A stretch of 35,000 bases of DNA, taken from positions 1 through 35,000 of IMG/VR virus record IMGVR_UViG_3300028837_000509, one strand, 5' to 3'. The stretch is from a virus. A program made the translations under genes and the position numbers. The notes below the pieces were generated by a model that saw nothing but the letters and a program-made list of their open reading frames with translations, was not told the origin of the DNA and did not search any database. Of this stretch, positions 24,216-30,960 are shown in pieces; position 1 is the first letter of the stretch, and every line of letters starts with the position of its first letter.

Positions 24216-24223
24216 CAAAGATA
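24216..24223 (-). promoter_or_regulatory. candidate minus-strand promoter -7 box for terS operon
   Basis: Minus strand reads TATCTTTG (TAnnTTTG). It is about 185 nt before the first gene of the terS pair and back-to-back with the plus-strand promoter at 24355. No good -33 box was seen. Confidence 0.4.
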
Positions 24224-24354
24224 TGAAATTTTCCTGACTTATAGAAATAATCTATTGAAAATCTTTTTAGTTATTGTTTTCTTTAGATGTTACTTAGAAC
24301 AGTTATTGATTAGTGTTTATGGTCCAGGATAGTTGATCTTTTTCGCCTCAACTA

Positions 24355-24385
24355 TTGCACAGTATTAATTAATTAACTATATTTG
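24355..24385 (+). promoter_or_regulatory. Bacteroidetes-type promoter of the plus-strand operon
   Basis: TTG at 24355-24357 and TATATTTG at 24378-24385, 20 nt apart, match the -33/-7 consensus with full score in the -7. Transcription should start near 24392. It reads into the small-gene operon through a leader of about 270 nt. Confidence 0.65.
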
Positions 24386-24390
24386 GTTAT

Positions 24391-24412
24391 TGAAAGTTTA
24401 TTAATACTTTCA
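24391..24412 (+). promoter_or_regulatory. palindrome at the predicted transcription start
   Basis: TGAAAGT, 8 nt, ACTTTCA is a perfect 7-bp inverted repeat starting about 6 nt after the -7 box. It may be a repressor operator or a 5'-end protective hairpin. Confidence 0.5.
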
Positions 24413-24640
24413 GTCTGGCACTCCTGCCAAGGTCGCGCGGTTTTTACGGGTTAATTACTGCAAAGCAAACAAACATAGGTTTTTAACTTATGGGAATCGG
24501 AAAGCGAACCGCACCAAAAAATACGCTAAGCGCAAAGGATAAGCGGTAATTATCTAGTAATGTGAAAACAAAAGAAAACATTGCGGCTCACCTGTAAAGA
24601 GCTTAATTAGACTCTATGCTTTGATGTAATTACAGGTACA
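24413..24640 (+). ncRNA. structured leader RNA candidate
   Basis: Several stems can be drawn in order. TGGCA/TGCCA with a CTCC loop (24416-24429). A 10-bp closing stem 24452-24461 with 24543-24552 (one G-U). Inside it an 8-bp hairpin CATAGGTT/AACTTATG with a TTT loop (24474-24492) and CGG/CCG. Finally ACCTGTAA/TTACAGGT (24590-24637) with nested AGAG/CTCT. No coding frame is present and the local GC is higher than the flanks. It may be a cis-regulatory leader or an independent RNA. No known riboswitch class recognised. Confidence 0.5.
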
Positions 24641-24663
24641 TTTTAATTTTAAATAATACAGTT

Positions 24664-24861
24664 ATGAAACAAATTGAATTTTTCGAATATCTCAGAACTC
24701 ACAAATGGAGACGAGACGCATTAAAAATGCAGGCTGAAAACAATGGAGACGGCGCATTTTATTTTTATCTAGGTTCTATCTTTGGCGACTTAGATATAAA
24801 TGGATGGGAGTCTGAAACGTTTATAGATAAAGTTTGTGAAATTTGCGACACTGAATTTTAA
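24664..24861 (+). CDS. small protein, first gene of plus-strand operon
   Basis: 65 aa starting MKQIEFFEYLRTHKWRR; acidic C-terminal half with CEICDTEF. Preceded by the structured leader. Function unknown; early-type position. Confidence 0.65.
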   Translation: MKQIEFFEYLRTHKWRRDALKMQAENNGDGAFYFYLGSIFGDLDINGWESETFIDKVCEICDTEF

Positions 24862-24929
24862 ACTTTTCGGTTTAATCCTTTTAATAGGATATTTTATTAA
24901 TAAAAAACAAGAATCTAAAAAATAAAGTT

Positions 24930-25103
24930 ATGGAACTATACAAAATTTCACTATCTAAGGCAGATATACAGGTGCTTATTGAATCATTAGACCACTATCA
25001 ATTCAATGTATCTCCAAAAATCAAAGGTAATTCTCCAATAGCTAACAACTTGAAAACATTGCCTAAATACTTAAAAAAAGACTTTGTTAACTTAATCAAA
25101 TAG
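24930..25103 (+). CDS. small helical protein
   Basis: 57 aa: MELYKISLSKADIQVLIESL then DHYQFNVSPKIKG, ending KDFVNLIK. Follows an A-rich leader with a TAAAAAAC copy at 24901. The next ATG is 5 nt after the stop. Function unknown. Confidence 0.6.
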   Translation: MELYKISLSKADIQVLIESLDHYQFNVSPKIKGNSPIANNLKTLPKYLKKDFVNLIK

Positions 25104-25108
25104 AAACC

Positions 25109-25282
25109 ATGAAAACTCTAAAAATCGACACCAAATTTTTTACCCTTCTTTTTATCTCCCTATCTCTCATTTTTTCAATTGGTGAACCAGTTGTTAATTT
25201 TTTAATTATTCCCTTTGGAATTCTATTTGTTTTTAATGCTGCCTATTGTGCAGCGTTTGGTTTTAAATATCCTGAAAATTAA
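25109..25282 (+). CDS. small two-helix membrane protein
   Basis: 57 aa starting MKTLKIDTKFFTLLFISLSL. Two hydrophobic segments (about 11-25 and 30-50, FLIIPFGILFVFNAAYCAAF). Probably an inner-membrane protein; function unknown. Confidence 0.6.
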   Translation: MKTLKIDTKFFTLLFISLSLIFSIGEPVVNFLIIPFGILFVFNAAYCAAFGFKYPEN

Positions 25283-25285
25283 GCT

Positions 25286-25477
25286 ATGAAAATCCATTCA
25301 GATAATTTTAAAAAAGAGAATCAAATTAATGTATATGATTTTATCAGGAATAATGTTCCAGATGAATATTATACTAAATTCATGAGGGCATTTACGAACT
25401 GGGATAGCACCCTGAATATGTCATCCTATTCCGAGGGCGTTTGTTGGATGATGTTGGATGAAGCCTATGGAAACTAA
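25286..25477 (+). CDS. small acidic protein
   Basis: 63 aa starting MKIHSDNFKKENQINVY; aromatic and acidic, ends WMMLDEAYGN. Starts 3 nt after the previous stop. Family not recognised. Confidence 0.6.
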   Translation: MKIHSDNFKKENQINVYDFIRNNVPDEYYTKFMRAFTNWDSTLNMSSYSEGVCWMMLDEAYGN

Positions 25478-25562
25478 AAACACTTCAAAGAACTAACTCC
25501 CAAAACACTAATCTATAAAAAATTACGATAAAAAACAATTTTAATCTATTAAATCTATTAAA

Positions 25563-25796
25563 ATGAAAACTAAAAATAAAATTGAATTTACAAGAATCAA
25601 TAATGACATTAATGGAAACCCTAGATATGTTTGTCATTTTTTGAATTTATCAGACCACTACGGGTCTGCAATATTAATTGCCAACTCAATTGATGGGCGG
25701 AAATTCCACAATAAACAATATGGCGGAGGTTTGGTTTTTCAATCATATAACATTGATAATCTAGGAAAAAGATTGCTAGAGTTGAAAGAAAACTAA
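25563..25796 (+). CDS. small protein of unknown function
   Basis: 77 aa starting MKTKNKIEFTRINNDING. Beta-type texture (NPRYVCHFLNL, SAILIANSIDGRKF). An A-rich leader with a TAAAAAAC copy at ~25529 precedes it. Function unknown. Confidence 0.65.
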   Translation: MKTKNKIEFTRINNDINGNPRYVCHFLNLSDHYGSAILIANSIDGRKFHNKQYGGGLVFQSYNIDNLGKRLLELKEN

Positions 25797-25830
25797 TTCC
25801 ACCCGTCTAAAGTCGGCAAAAATATGATAG

Positions 25831-25846
25831 GCACGGGCAACCGTGT
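25831..25846 (+). promoter_or_regulatory. GNRA-capped hairpin in leader
   Basis: CACGG and CCGTG (with an extra G-U pair) are closed by a GCAA tetraloop, about 38 nt before the next ATG. The very stable cap suggests an RNA structure that is selected, perhaps a translation control or processing site. Confidence 0.4.
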
Positions 25847-25883
25847 TAAATATACTGGAATTATAAATTTAAAACTAAGAAAA

Positions 25884-26192
25884 ATGAAAACGAAAGTTTC
25901 GAACATGACAAGTAGCAGAGGCAACACGATTGCAAATCAATTTGAAATCACAACCGAAAAAGGCGTATTTTTTCAGTCCTATGATTCTATTATTGCTTTT
26001 ATTCCTAAAAATCACCCTCGCACGGTAACGAGTGCGACACCTCCAGGTTGGCGTATTAAGTTAGATAAAAGAACATGGGATTATTCGGTGACAACTGGCA
26101 AGTATCGTAATCAGTTTTTAGGTGAAAGCAAAAAAGAGACTGAACAGAAAATTAAAGATGGAATTTATATTTTAACTGACCTCAACAAGTAA
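25884..26192 (+). CDS. small protein of unknown function
   Basis: 102 aa from ATG 25884 (MKTKVSNMTSSRGNTIAN), chosen because AAAACTAAGAAAA precedes it; the frame is open 20 codons upstream through the GNRA hairpin. Contains GVFFQSYDSIIAFIP and WRIKLDKRTWDYSVTTGKYR. This could be a compact beta domain. Similar short proteins occur in Bacteroidetes phage early regions; function unknown. Confidence 0.65.
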   Translation: MKTKVSNMTSSRGNTIANQFEITTEKGVFFQSYDSIIAFIPKNHPRTVTSATPPGWRIKLDKRTWDYSVTTGKYRNQFLGESKKETEQKIKDGIYILTDLNK

Positions 26193-26211
26193 CAAATCTC
26201 TTTAAAAAACC

Positions 26212-26234
26212 TAAACAAGTTTTAAAACTGTTTA
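26212..26234. promoter_or_regulatory. AT-rich palindrome in intergenic region
   Basis: TAAAC, AGTTTT, AAAACT and GTTTA form an almost perfect palindrome about 100 nt before the next ATG. It is a possible operator or internal promoter element. No good -33/-7 pair lies beside it. Confidence 0.35.
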
Positions 26235-26332
26235 CATGCCTTCGCTGGTGAAATTTAATAGCCTAAACAGCTATAAAATACAAAGATTCAATTTCTTTGG
26301 TTGGCACAATTTTAACCATAAAAACTAATATC

Positions 26333-26518
26333 ATGAGTACAAAATCAGAACATTCAGCAGAAATAAAAACAGAAGTATTGCAAATATGCGAAGCCTTTGG
26401 GTTAGGTTCTTATGTTGGATTATTGTCCTTTGAGGAGTCAAGTAAAGTTGACGGGTATATTTTTACTCAATTTGAAACAACAAATGGAAGGTATAACCAT
26501 TATTTTAGAATTAGATAA
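26333..26518 (+). CDS. small protein of unknown function
   Basis: 61 aa from ATG 26333 (MSTKSEHSAEIKTEVLQI), chosen because ACCATAAAAACTAATATC precedes it. The frame is open 12 codons upstream. Ends FETTNGRYNHYFRIR. No motif. Confidence 0.6.
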   Translation: MSTKSEHSAEIKTEVLQICEAFGLGSYVGLLSFEESSKVDGYIFTQFETTNGRYNHYFRIR

Positions 26519-26608
26519 AATCATAAAAAACAACAACCAACCGGGGCCATAATTGGTTCCCGGTTTTGTTGGTAAAAAACAGAATGTAAATCATAAAAAA
26601 CTTAAACC

Positions 26609-26839
26609 ATGCTAAAAATAATGAAAAATCATAGGGTTGGTATAATAGCAGATAATAATATTTTCGAATTTTGTCTATTTGATACCGATAAAAAACAACA
26701 AAGCAAAGTTGAATTACCCACAGAAGATGCAAAGATACTGGCTTCTGATAGAAAAATGGAATGCGTTGCACCTATTCATGCAATGTATGAAGGTCTTTTT
26801 AATTATCAACATATTGAGTTAAAAAACTTCTGTTCTTAA
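26609..26839 (+). CDS. small protein of unknown function
   Basis: 76 aa starting MLKIMKNHRVGIIADNN. Preceded by TCATAAAAAAC 8 nt upstream of the ATG; another motif copy lies inside the gene. Ends IELKNFCS. Soluble, no motif. Confidence 0.6.
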   Translation: MLKIMKNHRVGIIADNNIFEFCLFDTDKKQQSKVELPTEDAKILASDRKMECVAPIHAMYEGLFNYQHIELKNFCS

Positions 26840-26857
26840 CCATAAAAAACCAATCAA

Positions 26858-27019
26858 ATGAATATTAGAGATAGAATTAATACCCTTTCGAAAAGGATGG
26901 ATATTTTAGACAATTTCCGTAAAAAACGCAATAACTCAATGACCTGTGATAAATGGAAACGATATTTCCGGTTAAAACACATTGTCAGCACAGAATATGC
27001 TACATTAATTAGATTGTAA
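26858..27019 (+). CDS. small basic protein
   Basis: 53 aa: MNIRDRINTLSKRMDILDNF then RKKRNNSMTCDKWKRYF; strongly basic, helical. ATG lies 7 nt after a CCATAAAAAAC copy. Possibly nucleic-acid binding by charge. Confidence 0.6.
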   Translation: MNIRDRINTLSKRMDILDNFRKKRNNSMTCDKWKRYFRLKHIVSTEYATLIRL

Positions 27020-27032
27020 TCAGCCGTAAAAA

Positions 27033-27203
27033 ATGAACATGAAAAATAACAACATGAAAACAGATACTAACAAAGAAATACTAAACCTTAGCAATGAAAA
27101 TGTAAGGATCAATAAAGCCAGATTAAAAAAAGAAGTCGAAAATACATCTTTGGGCTGGTCTTGTGTTAAGTCATTAGTTAAAATGAAAATTTGTAATAAT
27201 TAA
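27033..27203 (+). CDS. small protein, start uncertain
   Basis: 56 aa from ATG 27033; in-frame ATGs at 27039 and 27054 are alternatives. The third (MKTDTNKEILNLSNENV) has a good A-rich leader. Helical, Asn/Lys-rich, ends KMKICNN. Function unknown. Confidence 0.5.
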   Translation: MNMKNNNMKTDTNKEILNLSNENVRINKARLKKEVENTSLGWSCVKSLVKMKICNN

Positions 27204-27221
27204 CCATAAAAAACCAATAAA

Positions 27222-27491
27222 ATGGAAACAATAAAATTAGAATCATTTAATATTTTTGGCAACAAACGGAAAGAGGGCATTATGAAGTTTGATTTTGAAA
27301 ATAGTACCATAACATCAAACTCAGGTAAAAAATTCAAAGTTGTTAATGATTATGAATTTGCATATAAAATACAAAAAACACAAATAAATGCGTCAGGTGG
27401 GATAAGTGGATTGCTAAAATTTATAAACGAAATAAATATCAGTGACAGTCCATTTAATCCGGCAGTAACAGAAATGTTTATTGAATTATAA
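27222..27491 (+). CDS. small protein of unknown function
   Basis: 89 aa starting METIKLESFNIFGNKRKE. N-terminal beta part, then NASGGISGLLKFINEINISD. Preceded by CCATAAAAAAC 8 nt before the ATG. No motif recognised. Confidence 0.6.
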   Translation: METIKLESFNIFGNKRKEGIMKFDFENSTITSNSGKKFKVVNDYEFAYKIQKTQINASGGISGLLKFINEINISDSPFNPAVTEMFIEL

Positions 27492-27598
27492 TTAACAACA
27501 TTTCAAAGAACACAACCATAAAAAACTGGCATAAAAAACAATAGTAAATTTAGTCATAAAAAACTTAATATCAAAACTTTAATCATAAAAACTACAAG

Positions 27599-27781
27599 AT
27601 GAAACACAAAAAACTTAAAGATTTAATTCTACAAATCGCACAAAGATTAAACCTGACCTGTAACGTAAAAAACTACGGACTCGAATCAGTTGTAAAAAAT
27701 GTCTATAAAAAACTGGACAGTGAAATTTTCTCCAGTATTGATTCAATTATCGAAGATGAAATTTTGGAACTGTCATTTTAA
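27599..27781 (+). CDS. small helical protein
   Basis: 60 aa starting MKHKKLKDLILQIAQRL; acidic C-terminus (IIEDEILELSF). Its 107-nt leader holds three TAAAAAAC copies and one shortened copy, the densest group. Function unknown. Confidence 0.6.
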   Translation: MKHKKLKDLILQIAQRLNLTCNVKNYGLESVVKNVYKKLDSEIFSSIDSIIEDEILELSF

Positions 27782-27793
27782 AAAATAAACGAC

Positions 27794-27982
27794 ATGAAAA
27801 CAAAAATTGAGAATATCCACGAACCATCAAATAGAGTAAATGGGTTTTACTTTAGATGTAAAAATTGTGGGATGATTATTTTTCCAATAGGCGCATACTT
27901 AAAAGAGGGTATTGGTGATATCGCATGTTATTGTGATAATCCAGAGATAGAGAACACGTTTTTTATTCATAAACGCAAATAA
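27794..27982 (+). CDS. small zinc-ribbon-like protein
   Basis: 62 aa starting MKTKIENIHEPSNRVNG. Two cysteine pairs, CKNCG and CYC, spaced about 20 residues apart suggest a single zinc ribbon. No other domain. Begins 12 nt after the previous stop. Confidence 0.65.
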   Translation: MKTKIENIHEPSNRVNGFYFRCKNCGMIIFPIGAYLKEGIGDIACYCDNPEIENTFFIHKRK

Positions 27983-27986
27983 ACAA

Positions 27987-28352
27987 ATGAAAGTAATATT
28001 AATCTTACTGATATTTGCCTCCGCAAAAAACAAGGAGATAAAAAACATAACCGGAACTTGTTATCAAGCGGTAAAAAACCAATGTGACGATTCACCGCTA
28101 TTAACAGCCAATCAGAAAAAGATAAACGAACAAGATCCACTGTCACATCGTTGGATAGCCGTTTCAAGGGATTTGAAGGAGTTTTACGCCTTTGGTGATA
28201 CAATTGTAGTCTCAGGCACTAAGAATGCTATCTACGATGGCAAATGGGTTGTTCAGGACTTGATGAATGTCCGCTGGAAAAACAAGATTGATTTTCTGGT
28301 TGGAAAAAACGATTACATTGATAAATTTGAAAACTTAACCATAAAAAAATGA
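27987..28352 (+). CDS. 3D-domain (MltA/Rpf2-type) protein with signal-like N-terminus
   Basis: 121 aa. Residues 1-13 (MKVILILLIFASA) are hydrophobic, like a signal peptide or anchor. Residues 22-106 match the 3D domain: GTCYQAVKNQCDDSPLLTAN, then RWIAVSRDLKEFYAFGD, YDGKWVVQDLMN and KIDFLVG, with conserved Asp at 71, 91 and 102. In MltA-like proteins this double-psi barrel acts on or near peptidoglycan. In a phage it may aid lysis or cell-wall entry. Overlaps the next gene by 4 nt. Confidence 0.75.
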   Translation: MKVILILLIFASAKNKEIKNITGTCYQAVKNQCDDSPLLTANQKKINEQDPLSHRWIAVSRDLKEFYAFGDTIVVSGTKNAIYDGKWVVQDLMNVRWKNKIDFLVGKNDYIDKFENLTIKK

Positions 28353-28579
28353 AAATAACAAAAATTGAACAAGACGGGGATATATTTACCGTAACCAGAG
28401 AACCTAGGCTTATAGAAAAAATGGTAGGTATAGTTTGCAGAACAGACAGATATAAAGATACTGGATTTATTTATATGTTCGGAGGTGGACATGAATATGT
28501 CAACGAAAAAGGAGAATCAGAAGGGAATACATTTAGCAAAACAAGGGAAGCTATTGATAATTGGAGAAGAAAGTTTTAA
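28349..28579 (+). CDS. conserved small phage protein
   Basis: 76 aa starting MKITKIEQDGDIFTVTRE. Beta-rich, with IYMFGGGHEYVNEKGE and a basic C-terminus (EAIDNWRRKF). I recall similar proteins in Bacteroidetes phages. Function unknown. Coupled to the 3D-domain gene by an ATGA overlap. Confidence 0.65.
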   Translation: MKITKIEQDGDIFTVTREPRLIEKMVGIVCRTDRYKDTGFIYMFGGGHEYVNEKGESEGNTFSKTREAIDNWRRKF

Positions 28580-28606
28580 TATCAAATTAACTATAAAAAA
28601 TAAACA

Positions 28607-29029
28607 ATGCCTACAAAAAAGGAAATAATGACAGAAGTGGAAGAGTCCCCACACTCAAATTTCAGCAAAAGCAAAGTTAAAGTATTAATAAACTCAATAG
28701 CAGAAAGGAAAAGCCCACCATTAAAGCTAAAAAAAGGAGATGTAATATCCATAAATGGAGGAGTAAAAAAGAGACCATGTGTTATTATCAAAATAATTAA
28801 TGGGGTCACTTACTCCATCCCACTAAGTACTACCGAGGATGAATTGAATCTAATTCCTTTTGAAAATAGATTTTTTGGACACGGATGGTTTTCTAGGTCT
28901 TTAGTTACGTGCATCTATTCAGTAGCCATTTCTCAGTTCATAGGTGTATTCGATGATAACAGAACGCTAAACAAAGCATCTAACGAGTTATTTATGGAAT
29001 TCGAAAAAATATTCAACAAAAAACTATAA
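28607..29029 (+). CDS. MazF/PemK-like protein
   Basis: 140 aa. N-terminal ~35 residues basic. Residues ~40-135 fit the MazF/PemK barrel: LKKGDVISINGGVKKRPCVI then KIINGVTYSIPLSTTEDE, FFGHGWFSRSLV and RFIGV-like FIGVFDDNRTLNK. MazF proteins cleave mRNA, but several active-site positions cannot be checked by eye. There is no obvious antitoxin gene directly upstream; the 59-aa gene downstream is a candidate partner. Could also be a non-toxic SH3-like phage protein. Confidence 0.65.
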   Translation: MPTKKEIMTEVEESPHSNFSKSKVKVLINSIAERKSPPLKLKKGDVISINGGVKKRPCVIIKIINGVTYSIPLSTTEDELNLIPFENRFFGHGWFSRSLVTCIYSVAISQFIGVFDDNRTLNKASNELFMEFEKIFNKKL

Positions 29030-29033
29030 AAAT

Positions 29034-29213
29034 ATGAACGATAAACCAATAATGCCTACTCTTAAAAAACTAGAGGTAGGAGAAAACACAAGCTATCCTA
29101 TTCAACGATTAAACTCAGTGAGGGTAAGCTGTAACTATTTAAAGAACGTTGACGAGAAGGTGTTTAAGACGCGCCTTGATAAAAAACTGATCGAGGTAGA
29201 AAGAATTTCATAA
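29034..29213 (+). CDS. small protein, last gene of plus-strand operon
   Basis: 59 aa: MNDKPIMPTLKKLEVGENTS then YPIQRLNSVRVSCNYL and KTRLDKKLIEVERIS. Looks like a short substrate-clamp or HTH-like phage protein of the type with a GESFxxP-R-xSVR pattern. Overlaps the terminator stem by one base. Possible partner of the MazF-like gene 4 nt upstream. Confidence 0.65.
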   Translation: MNDKPIMPTLKKLEVGENTSYPIQRLNSVRVSCNYLKNVDEKVFKTRLDKKLIEVERIS

Positions 29214-29248
29214 AAAATGGCAGGGAAAATTAATTCTCTGCCATTTTT
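29213..29248 (+). terminator. strong Rho-independent terminator of plus-strand operon
   Basis: AAAAATGGCAG pairs with CTGCCATTTTT (11 bp), and four more pairs (one G-U) close a 6-nt loop. The T-rich 3' arm follows the stop codon at once. The A-run at the 5' side could also let it work for minus-strand transcripts. Confidence 0.85.
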
Positions 29249-29275
29249 ATTTGTTTTGTATTATAGACAAAATCC

Positions 29276-29377
29276 ATGATAAAAAATAATGCTATTGATT
29301 TTGTTTATATGACATTAATTCTAATTGTTTCATTAATTTTGATATTTCCTTTCTTCGTGCCTTATTCATTTTGCTAA
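29276..29377 (+). CDS. possible membrane micropeptide
   Basis: 33 aa: MIKNNAIDFVYMTLILIVSL then ILIFPFFVPYSFC. One hydrophobic helix. It lies just after a strong terminator, with no clear promoter, so expression is doubtful. The rest of 29249-29451 shows no gene. Confidence 0.25.
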   Translation: MIKNNAIDFVYMTLILIVSLILIFPFFVPYSFC

Positions 29378-29451
29378 TTTTTATGATTTATAATACTTCA
29401 AAGATAACTCTCCTCGGTACACGAAACAATGACTAAAATCATGTTTTAGAA

Positions 29452-29586
29452 TTAAAGTCCAAGAAATTCCATTAAAAGCTCTATTAAGTGCTTTCTTCTT
29501 ATTCGTTTATTTTTTACCTTCTTTTTCTTTTGAGGCTTGAAGTCAGTAATCCCGCCTGAACTTGGATATGGATTTTCTTTTTCCAT
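29452..29586 (-). CDS. small basic protein
   Basis: 44 aa: MEKENPYPSSGGITDFKPQK then a strongly basic stretch (KKKVKNKRIRRKHLIELL). Starts 2 nt after the stop of the exported-protein gene upstream. Possibly nucleic-acid binding by charge. Confidence 0.55.
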   Translation of the reverse strand: MEKENPYPSSGGITDFKPQKKKKVKNKRIRRKHLIELLMEFLGL

Positions 29587-29588
29587 GG

Positions 29589-30068
29589 CTATTTTTTAAA
29601 TTGTTTTTTAAACCTTAGATACTTTTTCCCGTGAGCTCTACCCCATCCACGCCTCTGATTGTTGAAATTGTAGTAGAATATTTGTCCGGTATCTGTTAAC
29701 ACTATTACGTTTATCCTATACATCATAGCGGCACGAATTGATTCACCATCCATTATTTTGTAATACACGAAGCTTCCAATTTGGCTGTAGCGTTCAGATA
29801 TGCCAAGAATTTTACTATTGTATCTAATCCCAAAGAACCCGATTCCATCCAGAGGTAAAGCCTTTGCGTGCCTGATTTGATTTACTGGATATAATGTAAA
29901 AGGAACCGGTTCGTTGTCTCCTTTTAGATCAAGCAATATGTTATTCAACCCATCTGCGCAAACATTTGCTCCTGTAGTAATATCTGCCGACATGGCTGAA
30001 TTATCAATAATATTTTGACCATACATAAATACAGGTAGCAATAATAATATTAATGTTAGTGTTTTCAT
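29589..30068 (-). CDS. exported protein of unknown function
   Basis: 159 aa from ATG 30068 (MKTLTLILLLLPVFMYGQ), a textbook Bacteroidetes signal peptide ending YGQ. The 7 codons upstream in frame lack ATG and were dropped. Mature part has IGFFGIRYNSKILGISERYS and a basic C-terminus (KKYLRFKKQFKK). Probably periplasmic. Part of a run of six exported or anchored proteins. Confidence 0.7.
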   Translation of the reverse strand: MKTLTLILLLLPVFMYGQNIIDNSAMSADITTGANVCADGLNNILLDLKGDNEPVPFTLYPVNQIRHAKALPLDGIGFFGIRYNSKILGISERYSQIGSFVYYKIMDGESIRAAMMYRINVIVLTDTGQIFYYNFNNQRRGWGRAHGKKYLRFKKQFKK

Positions 30069-30079
30069 ATCAATAATTT

Positions 30080-30190
30080 TTAAAGCCAATGATTACAATA
30101 CCAAATATACCCATAAACTAATGCATAGACTAAACCAATTAAGCCTAGAATAATAAATACTGCACGTTTAATTATTTTCTTGAATGTCAT
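30080..30190 (-). CDS. single-pass membrane micropeptide
   Basis: 36 aa: basic MTFKKIIKRA then VFIILGLIGLVYALVYGYIW. Starts 17 nt after the upstream stop, behind the repeated leader CATTTCTTTTTGTTTTTAAT (plus-strand text). Function unknown. Confidence 0.5.
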   Translation of the reverse strand: MTFKKIIKRAVFIILGLIGLVYALVYGYIWYCNHWL

Positions 30191-30207
30191 TTCTTTTTGT
30201 TTTTAAT

Positions 30208-30492
30208 TTATTCATAACGCACATTAAGCATGATGCTACAAGTATCTGACTGAGTATATGTAAAAATACTGAACGCATAAAATTCGAATAACTTATTATT
30301 TTCTAATAGGTACTCTGATATTTCAGTATCAATAGTGTCTATTGTAATCCAATTTATAGAATCAAAACTGCCCATTAATATTCTATCTATCCTTGGCTCT
30401 ATGTGTTCATGTTCTGTCTTTGGTCGTACTATAATCACAACAAGCAAGACCATCGTAAATACAAATATACATATATGCACTATTTTTTTCAT
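30208..30492 (-). CDS. membrane-anchored or exported protein
   Basis: 94 aa. Residues 4-22 (IVHICIFVFTMVLLVVIIV) form a membrane anchor or uncleaved signal. The mature part is acidic and beta-rich. ATG overlaps the upstream stop as ATGA. Function unknown. Confidence 0.6.
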   Translation of the reverse strand: MKKIVHICIFVFTMVLLVVIIVRPKTEHEHIEPRIDRILMGSFDSINWITIDTIDTEISEYLLENNKLFEFYAFSIFTYTQSDTCSIMLNVRYE

Positions 30493-30698
30493 TTCTTTTT
30501 GTTTTTAATTTCTTCCTGCTGCTTGATCCAATTATAAAATAACTCATCAGAATATTTATAAACCTGTCTTTTATTTAGGTTTTCTGTTGTCGTAATTGTT
30601 GTTATTGTTTTTTCCTCTTTAGTGCCGTCTTTATGGACATTCACTATTATTGGATCAATATTATATGTAACATCCTTTAATATCCAGTTGCACCACAC
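30489..30698 (-). CDS. small protein in exported cluster
   Basis: 69 aa starting MWCNWILKDVTYNIDPI; polar C-terminus (WIKQQEEIKNKKK). Overlaps the upstream gene by 22 nt and the downstream one by 4 nt. No signal peptide. Function unknown. Confidence 0.55.
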   Translation of the reverse strand: MWCNWILKDVTYNIDPIIVNVHKDGTKEEKTITTITTTENLNKRQVYKYSDELFYNWIKQQEEIKNKKK

Positions 30699-30946
30699 CG
30701 TCTACACGTTGTACTCCATGATATTTCAATGGGAGTAACCAATACAATAGAATCTGGATATGTTATATTATACTTTGGCGGCGCGTCTCCCATATATTGC
30801 GGAGTTCCAATTGAAAGACATGACCATAAATGACCATCCTTGTTGCATATTTCCAAACTGTCTTTATCTGCAAAAAAATCAACTACCCCCTGACCATTAC
30901 AAATTGAGGCAATTAGAACCATAAAAATAATAGCTATCTTTTTCAT
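30677..30946 (-). CDS. small exported protein with CxxC
   Basis: 89 aa. Signal peptide MKKIAIIFMVLIASICNGQ, then an acidic domain and a C-terminal CRRCGATGY pair. Two further Cys in between could form disulphides in the periplasm. Function unknown. Confidence 0.6.
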   Translation of the reverse strand: MKKIAIIFMVLIASICNGQGVVDFFADKDSLEICNKDGHLWSCLSIGTPQYMGDAPPKYNITYPDSIVLVTPIEISWSTTCRRCGATGY

Positions 30947-30960
30947 GTTTAATTTATTGG

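Larger units (their letters stand above)
24901..29185 (+). repeat. TAAAAAAC motif family across the plus-strand operon
   Basis: At least 19 exact copies of TAAAAAAC were counted by eye, all on the coding strand. Several sit 5-20 nt before start codons, often extended to CCATAAAAAAC or TCATAAAAAAC. At least eight lie inside genes and in more than one codon frame (AAA AAC and AAA AAA C), so the DNA/RNA sequence rather than the peptide is repeated. Dense at 27515-27600. Confidence 0.7.

Noticed and set aside
24413-24640. tRNA or tmRNA
   Set aside because: No acceptor/T-arm consensus (GGTTCGAATC-like) or CCA-type end could be drawn; the stems do not fit a cloverleaf.
26530-26575. CCGGG-rich inverted repeat after the 61-aa gene
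   Set aside because: AACCGGG/CCCGGTT pairs but no T-run follows, so it is not a terminator; kept only as a possible RNA stem.
26511-26771. Minus-strand 86-codon frame
   Set aside because: Antisense to the plus-strand operon and rich in Phe/Tyr/Leu as expected from A-rich coding sequence.
24901-29185. Reading the TAAAAAAC copies as programmed -1 frameshift sites (A AAA AAC)
   Set aside because: Many copies are intergenic, codon frames differ, and no overlapping downstream frame is entered.
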